Notes under the pieces: model-generated
Database searches by the model: none
What the model was told of the DNA's origin: nothing
The model's input: only the letters and a program-made list of their open reading frames with translations
In this document: positions 56,463 to 64,000 of the stretch, in pieces
How the letters are laid out: every line of letters begins with the position of its first letter
Position numbering within the stretch: the stretch's first letter is position 1
Assembly (NCBI RefSeq): GCF_003544875.1
Contig: NZ_CP032095.1
Coordinates: 112,381 to 176,380 of the forward strand
DNA: 64,000 nucleotides
Reading direction: 5' to 3'
Source of the DNA: Vibrio alfacsensis
Lineage (GTDB): Bacteria > Pseudomonadota > Gammaproteobacteria > Enterobacterales > Vibrionaceae
Translations under genes and position numbers: made by a program

Positions 56463-58220
56463 TTATGCAACCGTACGTTGATGCTCAGACAGTTCCGATT
56501 TCGTTTTCATTTCTGCAATATAACGAGCAGCGATATACCCGAACGTCATCGCCGGGCCTAATGTCGATCCCGCCCCCGGGTAACTTTTACCCATAACTGA
56601 GGCAGAGCAGTTCCCAATCGCGAATAGTCCCTCAATCCGTGTCTTGTCATCACGTAACACACAAGCATTTTCATCGGTAACTAAACCACCTTTTGTTCCA
56701 ATATCGCCGGCTTGAAGTTTCATTGCGTAATACGGACCTTTATCAATAGGGGCAAGGCATGGATTGGGCTTAATGTTCATATCACCGTAGTAGCGATCGA
56801 ATACGTTTCCACCTCGTCCAAAATCACTATCCACTCCAATCTGAGAGAATTTATTTACTCTTTGAACCGTCTGTTTTAACCCATCAGCATCGATATCAAT
56901 CTGTTGCGCTAACTCCTCTAATGAGTCCGCTTTCCAATACAAGTTTTCATGCCAATCTTTCGGCAATCGGCTATCAGGCATAATTTGTGCGGGCATCAAA
57001 GGGCCCATCGCATAGTTGAATCGGAACTTCGCATCAAAAATGACCCAAGCAGGGATGTTCTTTCCACCGGTTTGCTGATGGTCTTGATACATCGCTTTGC
57101 CAAATTCCAAATACGGGGCAGCTTCGTTATAAAAGCGCTTACCTAAGCCATTTACCACTATCGCACCAGGGAATGCTCGCTCAGCAAATACCCCTCGAGA
57201 TTCTTTTTCACGAGGAACTGAAAACGTGGGCGACCACCAACACCAATCAAGCAAATCCGTTGCAGCGCCTTGTCGCATGCCAGCTTCAAGCGCTGCGCCA
57301 GAATTCGCATCTTTCGGAGTGGCACTCCATGATTTTTGAGTGGGCTGGGCAAGGTATTTTTCACGTAACGCTTGGTTTTGCTCAAAACCACCGCTTGCCA
57401 GTATCACCGCCTTATTCGAACGAATAACAATGGGTTGTCCATTCTGATTCGCTTCAATACCAATAACCCGACCGTGATCAACCATTAAATCGGTTAACGC
57501 GGTATTAAGCAGCAAAGGAATTTCGCGATCTTGCATACCTTTTCGTAATGATGCGACCAAGGAGCTACCAAGACCAGCGAAGCGATCTCGTTTACCTTTT
57601 TTACGTTGGCGAAAATCAAATTGATAACGCAACATTCGACGTAAGAGTAACCAACGCCAACCTCGCTCTCGCGCCATGGCTTTGTGCGCGTCTCTTGCGG
57701 TCCAAGCAATTTTTCCCATCAGTAACGTAGAGCGAGAGGCTTGACGCAAATGGTCAATTTCGTCTCCCAAACATGAAGTATCAAACAGCTCTGGATCTAG
57801 GGTTCGGCCACCTGGCAATGCCCCATCTAAATGTGGGTAGTAATCCGGATATTTTTCAGCAACAGCATAAGAAACCGGAGTATGGGTTTCTAAGTAGCGG
57901 ATCATTTTCGGCGCATTATCTAAGTAGGCATCGAGCTTTTTCTTATCGACATCACCTTGAGTAGACGCTTGCAAATACGTCATCGCGAGTTGATAACTAT
58001 CTTGACCACCTTTGGCTTTAAAATGGTCGTTATTTGGGATCCAAATACCACCGCCAGAAAGCGCCGATGTCCCCCCAAACTTGTCTGTTTTTTCGATAAC
58101 TACCACCGATAAACCTTGGTCAGCAGCAACAATAGCCGATGACATGGCTCCAGCACCCGAGCCTACCACCACGACATCGTAACTTTGCAACGAAGATACT
58201 GAGCGTTCTGTCTGTTTCAT
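56463..58220 (-). CDS. kstD: 3-ketosteroid delta-1-dehydrogenase-like flavoprotein (KstD)
   Basis: 585 residues. FAD motifs: VVVVGSGAGAMSSAIVAADQG, EKTDKFGGTSALSGGGIWIP, and the C-terminal GNCSASVMGKSYPGAGSTL ending PAMTFGYIAARY. The segment KGPYYAMKLQAGDIGTKGG carries the tyrosine-glycine catalytic part of KstD. It would introduce a C1-C2 double bond into a 3-ketosteroid A ring, one of the two changes needed to open ring B; the other enzyme type (KshA) is encoded at 62706. A related 3-keto-4-ene or other steroid dehydrogenase is the main alternative. Confidence 0.8.
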   Translation of the reverse strand: MKQTERSVSSLQSYDVVVVGSGAGAMSSAIVAADQGLSVVVIEKTDKFGGTSALSGGGIWIPNNDHFKAKGGQDSYQLAMTYLQASTQGDVDKKKLDAYLDNAPKMIRYLETHTPVSYAVAEKYPDYYPHLDGALPGGRTLDPELFDTSCLGDEIDHLRQASRSTLLMGKIAWTARDAHKAMARERGWRWLLLRRMLRYQFDFRQRKKGKRDRFAGLGSSLVASLRKGMQDREIPLLLNTALTDLMVDHGRVIGIEANQNGQPIVIRSNKAVILASGGFEQNQALREKYLAQPTQKSWSATPKDANSGAALEAGMRQGAATDLLDWCWWSPTFSVPREKESRGVFAERAFPGAIVVNGLGKRFYNEAAPYLEFGKAMYQDHQQTGGKNIPAWVIFDAKFRFNYAMGPLMPAQIMPDSRLPKDWHENLYWKADSLEELAQQIDIDADGLKQTVQRVNKFSQIGVDSDFGRGGNVFDRYYGDMNIKPNPCLAPIDKGPYYAMKLQAGDIGTKGGLVTDENACVLRDDKTRIEGLFAIGNCSASVMGKSYPGAGSTLGPAMTFGYIAARYIAEMKTKSELSEHQRTVA

Positions 58221-58263
58221 CCCTTATCCTTTTGATCCGCTAAATTCCGAAATTGCCATCGCA

Positions 58264-59974
58264 TTAACTTGCCGCAAGAATCGCGTCAGTCTTTACCGAG
58301 AATTCACGCTTGATTTCTTTTCTGAGCAATTTGCCCGCAGGACTTCGCGGCAATTCACGTTCAAGGACATGGATTTGAGACGGAACTTTGTAACTCGCTA
58401 AGTGCTCGGAAACAAAATGCTTGAGCTGCGCTTCAGTGATATGCTCATGTTGAACAAGAGACACCACTGCAATCACCGCTTCTCCTGTCATTTCATCTTC
58501 AATACCAAACACGGCGGCTTCTTTCACTGCGCTATTTCGCTGGAGACAAGATTCCACTTCTTGGGGTGATACTTTCTCTCCATTACGATTAATTAGCTCT
58601 TTCAAACGACCAACAATAAATAGGAAGTTATCCTCGTTGCGATAGCCTAGATCCCCAGTGGCTAACCAACCATCGCGTAACACTTCGGCGGTTCCTTGAG
58701 GATTACCTAGATACTCTTTCATGACAGAAACCCCTTTAAGCCAGATCTCGCCAACTTCGTTTGGCGGTAATTCCTGCCCAATCGGGTCCACGATTTTGAC
58801 TTGCATAATAGGAGAGATCACACCTGAGCTGTCTCGATGCTGGCGAAATAAATCACCGGAAACTGCGGATGCGACGCCATTACTTTCCGTCATGCCAAAG
58901 CCAATTCCAATCATCTGATCCGGCATGACCTTAAATACATGTTCCATTAACGATTCAGGCACACCTGCGCCACCGAAACCAAGTCCAATCAATTGCTGTA
59001 TCATGGCTTGTTTATCTGGGTGCGGTTCTCTAAAGAGCTGAAGTAGCATTGATGGAGCACAATTAAACTGGGTCACTTGCTCGGTTTTCATCAATTCGTA
59101 GGCGGCATTTGTATCCCACTTGTGCATAAACACCAAGCGCGTGCCATTACGTAACGCCGTCAAAAACTGAGCATGCAATCCGCTAACATGAAAGAGAGGC
59201 ACTGCTGACAAAATGACTGGAGACATGCCTTTTCCATGATTTTTACTTTTCTGGAGAACTCATTCCCGACAGAGCAGAAATAAAGTCAATATTGAACAAA
59301 GATTGGGACACCGCTTTTTGACTTGATACCACCGCTTTAGCACGGCTTGTTGTACCTGAGGTAAACAAAATCAGCGCAGAGTCATCACTACTCACGTCCG
59401 GCATTGGTAAAGGTTCGACAGTTGTGTCCACTTGCTCAATGATCGTTTGATAAGCCATCGCTAAATCATCGTTATTGTTCTTGTCGTCCACGACGATGAT
59501 GCGACATCCCGCAACACTCGTGTCACCCTCTATTCTAACAAAACGGTCTTTATCACAGACTAGCAATGCAGGTTGTATATCTTCTAACGCAGCTTGGAGC
59601 TCTTCTTTACGTCCAAAACTATTCAAAGGGGCTGGAATAGCGCCAATACGAGCTGCGGCACAAAATGCGATTGCCCACTCAGGGCGATTTCGACACGCGA
59701 TAGCAACAACGCTGCCCTGCTTAATACCTTGTGCAACCATCCAATGAGACAAGGTATCTAACTCTCGGTAAAAGCGTTGAAAGCTCCAACGATCTTGTTG
59801 GTAAACCATAAAGCAGGCGTCATCGTCACGTCTTGCCGTCTCTATTACCTGTGGCAAACTAATCGGGGCGTTACGGTATGCGAACACACCATCACTGTCT
59901 TGCTGTAACGCAAATGGGCTCTCATCTGAGGTAAGTTGCGCCACTAACTGGCTGAGTGGGACATCCCGTTCCAT
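58264..59974 (-). CDS. acyl-CoA ligase (AMP-binding), frame interrupted
   Basis: The start ATG 59974 has GGAG nine bases upstream; an open extension to 60010 overlaps the previous gene. The N-terminal half holds SALILFTSGTTSRAKAVVSS. The C-terminal half holds GIGFGMTESNGVASAVSG, WLATGDLGYRNEDNF and the catalytic Lys near SPAGKLLRKEI. A one-base loss in the T run at 59247-59250 (plus strand) separates them. One added base gives SPEKSKNHGKGMSPVILSAVPLFHVSG and a protein of about 570 residues. It activates a carboxylic acid, perhaps a side-chain or ring-cleavage product. Confidence 0.8.
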
Positions 59975-59987
59975 AGACCAATCTCCT

Positions 59988-61076
59988 TTAGGTAAGCGAA
60001 TCAATAGCAAATGTCAGGCGGTAAGTTATCTCACCCTTATCTGCACTTATCTGTTTTTCTAGCTTTGTCTCATTGAGTAGATAGTTAATGTGAGCAGCTG
60101 TCTCTCCTAATGCCAACATGGTATTCATGGCATTCATTTCTCGAGAAAACAAACTCCGCATTAACTGATATAACGAACAGTCACCTTGATCTTTTAGTGT
60201 GTCCAATAATCGATTGAGTCGTTTCTGATGCAAGGCATGCAGTTCTTTCGAGCGCTGCTGGATGCCAACGAACAAGCCACCGTGAGAGGGCAGCACCTGT
60301 GTATCATCGGGTAGCGCACTCAATTTATTCAATGATGCTAACCAACCACGCAGCGGGTCGGCATCAGGTTCTATTTCGTTCACAAAGATGCTACTGCTGA
60401 TATCAGGAAGCAATTGGTCACCTGCAATCAACAATCCGTCCTGAGCATGATAAAGACAGATGTGCTCCGGGGAATGCCCCTCTCCAATCATCACTTGCCA
60501 AGATCGCTCACCAATAGTAAACACATCACCCTCTCGCACGCGGCAGTATTTTGTTGGGTAGAGAGCGGACAAAGTGTCTTGTTCGACCATCGCCAGAATC
60601 TTATCAATAACCTCACTTGGCACCCCATGAGATAAATAGAAAGGGTTGAGCGTTTCCTTGACTCTTTTTTGTCGAGATTCGGCCAAGGTTCTCATCCATA
60701 AATATTCCCCAGACGTCATATAGAGGGGAATATTAAACGTCTTCATCAACCAATCAGCGAGGCTGGCATGATCATAATGAAAGTGAGTACAAATGAGCCC
60801 TTTAAGCGGTTTGTTCGCGAAACAGTCCGCAGCGATACGAGTCCAAATATCTCTCACCTTGTCACTGGCCAGCCCAGTATCAACGACATACCAACCATCA
60901 TTATCTTCCAATAGATAAACGTTTATGTGATCCAAACCTAAGTCCATTGGCATACGAAGCAAATAAATTCCATCAGAGACAGGAACAAGTACACCGAACT
61001 TCGAAGAGGCAAGAATGTAGCGAAGCGCTTGCTCTTGAGGTTCGGATTTTACTGGCTGTAAACGCTCAATCGTCAC
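59988..61076 (-). CDS. MBL-fold metallo-hydrolase
   Basis: 362 residues from a GTG start with GAGG upstream. Metal ligands: THFHYDHASLADWL (HxHxDH, about residue 117), GEGHSPEHICLY, AGDQLLPDIS and VLPSHGGLF. A winged-helix-like C-terminal region follows, as in MBL proteins related to the LACTB2 group. It may hydrolyse a CoA ester or lactone in the pathway. First gene of the long minus-strand operon, divergent from the MFS gene. Confidence 0.85.
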   Translation of the reverse strand: MTIERLQPVKSEPQEQALRYILASSKFGVLVPVSDGIYLLRMPMDLGLDHINVYLLEDNDGWYVVDTGLASDKVRDIWTRIAADCFANKPLKGLICTHFHYDHASLADWLMKTFNIPLYMTSGEYLWMRTLAESRQKRVKETLNPFYLSHGVPSEVIDKILAMVEQDTLSALYPTKYCRVREGDVFTIGERSWQVMIGEGHSPEHICLYHAQDGLLIAGDQLLPDISSSIFVNEIEPDADPLRGWLASLNKLSALPDDTQVLPSHGGLFVGIQQRSKELHALHQKRLNRLLDTLKDQGDCSLYQLMRSLFSREMNAMNTMLALGETAAHINYLLNETKLEKQISADKGEITYRLTFAIDSLT

Positions 61077-61263
61077 GAAGTTTCCTCTCTAATTTATTCA
61101 CCCAAATCGGCACGTTATCAAAATGTAAACAAATCTTGGGGGAAGTAATACGTCCAAAAGGACGATGTTTAAAATTCCAAACACTCTATCTTCTATCTAC
61201 AACAGACAGGCTCACTGACAGAAGCGCGTTCTTTTCGCTTTCCAATGCCGTGATCCCGATGAT

Positions 61264-61276
61264 GATGTTTAAAACA
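61264..61276. promoter_or_regulatory. candidate operator ATGTTT-A-AAACAT
   Basis: A perfect 13-bp palindrome 49 bp before the MFS start. A half-matching copy (GATGTTTAAAA) lies at about 61164-61174, nearer the divergent MBL gene. The core TGTTTAAAACA resembles the palindrome at 45467-45481. Confidence 0.45.
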
Positions 61277-61279
61277 TGG

Positions 61280-61307
61280 CCCACCGGATCATTCCGGTGG
61301 CTTTCTT
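61280..61307 (+). other. GC-rich hairpin with pyrimidine tail in the MFS leader
   Basis: CCACCGG, a 6-base loop and CCGGTGG form a 7-bp stem followed by CTTTCTTA. It is just before the GGAG ribosome site of the MFS gene. It could be a weak terminator or attenuator, or the end of a short leader RNA. Confidence 0.4.
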
Positions 61308-61324
61308 ACGGATAGGAGAGAAGT

Positions 61325-62713
61325 ATGATTCCATCATCAAATAACAACGTAAATTGGCGGACCCATACCACGTTGTTACTTCTCGCTCTGATTTACGTCT
61401 TTTCATACATTGACCGTAATGTAATAGCGATTCTCATTGAACCGATAAAACAAGAATTCGGCGCATCAGACACCATGATGGGGCTACTTTCAGGCCTCGC
61501 TTTTGCAACCGTTTACTCATTACTTAGCTTGCCGCTCAGCCACATCGCAGATAAAGGCGTAAATCGTCGTAATATGGTGGCAATTTGTTGTGGCCTATGG
61601 AGTATTGCGACGGTTCTTTGTGGTGCAGTACAAAGTTTTTGGACGGCGTTACTCGCACGAATGGGAGTTGCGGTAGGCGAGGCCGGCGGAATGGCACCCT
61701 CAATTTCGATGCTCTCTGAGCTGTACCCTAAAAACCGTCGTTCATTAGTGATCAGCATATTCATGATGGGCCCGCATCTTGGCCTGCTGCTTGCGATGAT
61801 CATTGGTGGTTGGATTGCGCAAGAATATGGTTGGCGTATGGTGTTTTTCGTATTTGGAGCTCCCGGCATTGTACTTGCCATTTTGCTCTACTTCTTTGGT
61901 ATAGAGCCAAAGAGAAGCACCGAAGCGCCACAAGAGTCAGCTCAACCCCACCATTCACTGCGTTCGCAACTGTCTTCTATTATAGCTGCGCCAGGGTTTA
62001 TCTGGCTCGCTTTAGGCTGTGCATTAGCAGGCACAGCCGGATACGGATATGTGATCTGGGCACCGACGTATTTAGTTCGTACTCAAGAAATGTCATTGGC
62101 GAGCGCTGGTTTGATTTTTGGCATTGCAAGCGGTGTCAGCGCCTGTATTGGCAGCCTATTTAGCGGCGTATGTTGCGATCGCTTAGTTCAAAAGCAATAT
62201 CGCTGGCAGATACTATTCCCTATGCTAGGTATTTTACTGAGTTTCCCTGCTGGTATTGCGTTGATTCTATGGCCATCAGATCTCAGCATCGAGTTGCTCG
62301 GGTTCGCAATTTCACCTAGCTTCATATTTATTGCGCTCTTCGCTTTCTTTAATTCATGGTGGCCTAGCTTGTCTTATGCGGCAGTCAGCCAAATTGTCGG
62401 TTCCAGTCAGCGAGCAAGTGCGGCCGCCTTACTCAATTTATTTTTAACCTTATTTGGAGCGGGACTGGGGCCACTTCTTACCGGCGGGCTCAGTGACTAT
62501 TTTGGTGACAATGGCCTCGCCAATGCGCTCTTAGTGACATTCTCGCTATTTTTACTTTCAGCATTCTTTTATCTGATTTCGTCTTTCTACTATCGACCAT
62601 TACAAGATGACGAGCACTTAAACAAATCTGCATCCCCTACTCTTTCAAATGCGCACAAAGCAGAGCCGAATATAGCGGATACAAATTACCAACAAGGAGA
62701 AAATCATGGCTAA
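61325..62713 (+). CDS. MFS transporter (Spinster-like)
   Basis: 462 residues with 12 hydrophobic helices. The N-terminus LLALIYVFSYIDRNVIAILIEPIKQEFG and the loops SHIADKGVNRRNMV and RMGVAVGEAGGMAPSISML are typical of the Spinster-like MFS group. It is translationally linked to the Rieske gene, whose ATG overlaps its end by 8 bases, and divergent from the catabolic operon. It likely imports the substrate of this pathway across the inner membrane. Confidence 0.88.
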   Translation: MIPSSNNNVNWRTHTTLLLLALIYVFSYIDRNVIAILIEPIKQEFGASDTMMGLLSGLAFATVYSLLSLPLSHIADKGVNRRNMVAICCGLWSIATVLCGAVQSFWTALLARMGVAVGEAGGMAPSISMLSELYPKNRRSLVISIFMMGPHLGLLLAMIIGGWIAQEYGWRMVFFVFGAPGIVLAILLYFFGIEPKRSTEAPQESAQPHHSLRSQLSSIIAAPGFIWLALGCALAGTAGYGYVIWAPTYLVRTQEMSLASAGLIFGIASGVSACIGSLFSGVCCDRLVQKQYRWQILFPMLGILLSFPAGIALILWPSDLSIELLGFAISPSFIFIALFAFFNSWWPSLSYAAVSQIVGSSQRASAAALLNLFLTLFGAGLGPLLTGGLSDYFGDNGLANALLVTFSLFLLSAFFYLISSFYYRPLQDDEHLNKSASPTLSNAHKAEPNIADTNYQQGENHG

Positions 62714-63797
62714 AACCGAAGACTACCGCCTAGGGGAATTTACGTTTCCAAGAGGCTGGTTCATGATCGCGACTTCTGAAGACATCAACCAACCTAAACC
62801 CGTTGCCGTTCGATTTTTTGGCCGTGATTTTGCCCTATATCGAGGACGAGCGACTGGACGTGTTGTATTACTTGATGCTTATTGTCCGCACATGAAAACA
62901 CATTTAGCCGCCGAAAATGATACTTCCTACGTCATCATTGATGGAGGTGGCACGAATATCGATGGAGATGGTATCCGCTGTCCATATCATGCATGGCGTT
63001 TTGGTCCAGATGGTAAAGTTGACGATATTCCTTACCATGATGGTCCAATCCCTAAAACAGCGTGTGTCAAATCTTGGCCGGTAGTGGAAAGCATGGGCGC
63101 AATTTGGGTTTGGTACGATCCAGAAAATGGCGATCCAGAATGGGACCACCCATCATTACCACAATGGGATGACGAAGCGTGGGTACAATGGAAATTTGAT
63201 GACCTAGGCGAGCTTGAACAGCACCCACAAGAAATCATCGATAACATTTGTGATTACGGCCATTTAAGTCCTATTCACGGTTCCACCGTTCAACGTTATG
63301 AAAATGAATTTAAAGGCTACCAAGCGATTCAACGTCAATGTGGCCCACATAGAACACTCGTCGGGGATGACGGCGTAAGTCCTGTCCTACACACTATCAC
63401 GACCTACCATGGGCCAGGCGTATTGCTGTCTAATTTGACAGGCTACTATGAGTCTGTCCTGATGATCACACATACACCAGTTGAGGATGGCAAGGTCCAT
63501 GTTTGGCATGGGTTATTAGTCAAATCCCCAAGTGGAAAAGAAAAAGCAAGCGTCGAGGACACCATCTCCGCTCGCCAGTTTCAAGAGGCCAGTAAACTTG
63601 CTTTTGCGCAGGACTTCGAAGTGTGGACCAACAAAGCGGCGTGCTTGAACGGTCTTTTCCTACCAAGTGACGGTCCGTTTATGAAAGCTCGTATTTGGTA
63701 CAAACAATTTTACAATCCAAGAGCACGCAAACAAGAATTCTTAGATAAGTGCGAAGGAGTCTACGTGCCAAAAGGGGCCACAGCCTATCACGACTAA
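62706..63797 (+). CDS. kshA: KshA-like Rieske oxygenase (3-ketosteroid 9-alpha-hydroxylase type)
   Basis: 363 residues. The Rieske 2Fe-2S ligands are in YCPHMKTHLA and IRCPYHAWRFG. The mononuclear iron site is in IIDNICDYGHLSPIHG (Asn/Asp then two His). The C-terminal QDFEVWTNK and ARIWYKQFYNPRA match the KshA pattern as I recall it. KshA hydroxylates C9 of a 3-ketosteroid and, with KstD, causes ring-B opening. A KshB-type reductase is not in the window. Closely related Rieske enzymes (Daf36/Neverland-like sterol oxygenases) are the alternative. Confidence 0.78.
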   Translation: MAKTEDYRLGEFTFPRGWFMIATSEDINQPKPVAVRFFGRDFALYRGRATGRVVLLDAYCPHMKTHLAAENDTSYVIIDGGGTNIDGDGIRCPYHAWRFGPDGKVDDIPYHDGPIPKTACVKSWPVVESMGAIWVWYDPENGDPEWDHPSLPQWDDEAWVQWKFDDLGELEQHPQEIIDNICDYGHLSPIHGSTVQRYENEFKGYQAIQRQCGPHRTLVGDDGVSPVLHTITTYHGPGVLLSNLTGYYESVLMITHTPVEDGKVHVWHGLLVKSPSGKEKASVEDTISARQFQEASKLAFAQDFEVWTNKAACLNGLFLPSDGPFMKARIWYKQFYNPRARKQEFLDKCEGVYVPKGATAYHD

Positions 63798-63803
63798 GCG
63801 TCA

Positions 63804-63831
63804 AGGCCTTTATCGACTCCGATAAAGGCCT
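63804..63831 (+). terminator. terminator after the Rieske gene
   Basis: AGGCCTTTATCG, the loop ACTC and CGATAAAGGCCT form a perfect 12-bp stem 6 bases after the stop codon. The tail ATTTCT is only modestly T-rich. Confidence 0.75.
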
Positions 63832-63928
63832 ATTTCTGAACTATCCATACTTCATTTATCCACCCCAATCTTTTCCAGATCGCCCCGCCCCCAATTTGTA
63901 CAAAAGTTGCACACGTCTCGTTTTTAAA

Positions 63929-63970
63929 ATATCCCTCATTTTTACTACCACACTCAAAAATAAGGGATAT
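63929..63970. repeat. 15-bp near-perfect inverted repeat
   Basis: ATATCCCTCATTTTT and AAAAATAAGGGATAT pair at 14 of 15 positions around a 12-base loop. There is no T tail after it. It lies near the window end, probably upstream of the next gene, and could be an operator or a hairpin. Confidence 0.45.
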
Positions 63971-64000
63971 ACTTATTGCGATTACGAGGTGGAGAAAGAT

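Noticed and set aside
60947..61315. plus-strand gene of 122 residues overlapping the MBL gene
   Set aside because: It is mostly antisense to the N-terminus of the MBL-fold protein and crosses the palindrome and hairpin.
1..64000. CRISPR array, tRNA, rRNA or prophage
   Set aside because: No spaced direct repeats, no structural RNA sequences and no phage genes were seen; the recombinase is alone.

Overview
The window looks like a chromosomal segment of a Vibrionaceae-like marine gammaproteobacterium. This rests on an IS3/IS150-type element of Vibrio style, an AcfD/SslE-like M60 lipoprotein, moderately AT-rich coding sequence and the mix of exopolysaccharide and catabolic genes. The assignment is an inference from gene content, not from a marker gene. 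I see no rRNA, tRNA or CRISPR array.

Region 1 (1 to about 36.6 kb) is an exopolysaccharide locus of the XrtA exosortase (PEP-CTERM) type. Its recognisable XrtA-associated parts are a chain-length determinant (cut by the window start), a tyrosine autokinase, an outer-membrane barrel protein, a GT4 glycosyltransferase, an O-ligase, the PrsK/PrsR two-component pair, the TPR protein PrsT, a polysaccharide deacetylase and a GNAT (FemAB-like) transferase. The exosortase gene itself is not in the window. Other genes supply sugars and decorations: a GDP-D-glycero-alpha-D-manno-heptose cassette (HddA, GmhA, HddC), a HAD-UbiA fusion with an EamA transporter and a GT-C enzyme, GT2 enzymes, a pyruvyl transferase, a sulfotransferase-like protein and two Wzx-type flippases. 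An ATP-grasp/low-molecular-weight tyrosine phosphatase fusion could oppose the tyrosine kinase. A lone tyrosine recombinase sits in the middle.

Region 2 (36.6 to 40.4 kb and 49.7 to 51.3 kb) holds two PEP-CTERM substrate genes. Each has a sigma-54-type -24/-12 promoter and, upstream of it, a copy of the same 17-bp element, a good candidate for the PrsR binding box. An IS3-family element has inserted into the loop of a bidirectional terminator between the serine protease gene and the first PEP-CTERM gene. A diguanylate cyclase is divergent from that PEP-CTERM gene.

Region 3 (40.4 to 63.8 kb) is catabolic. Five genes on the minus strand encode an IpdF-like SDR, a MaoC hydratase, a thiolase, an enoyl-CoA hydratase and ETF-quinone oxidoreductase. 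A second minus-strand operon encodes an MBL-fold hydrolase, an acyl-CoA ligase, a KstD-like 3-ketosteroid dehydrogenase, a FadD3-like ligase, two SDRs, an Old Yellow Enzyme and a SnoaL-like protein. Divergent from it are an MFS transporter and a KshA-like Rieske oxygenase. Together they suggest degradation of a steroid or steroid-like compound. A large M60 mucinase-like lipoprotein lies between the two operons.

Many genes between 3 and 27 kb, plus the transposase, the diguanylate cyclase and one ligase, are broken by one-base indels. Most are losses in A or T runs, and in nearly every case a conserved protein is recovered by restoring the base. This pattern looks more like consensus error than gene decay, so these genes are annotated over their full spans with the break points given.
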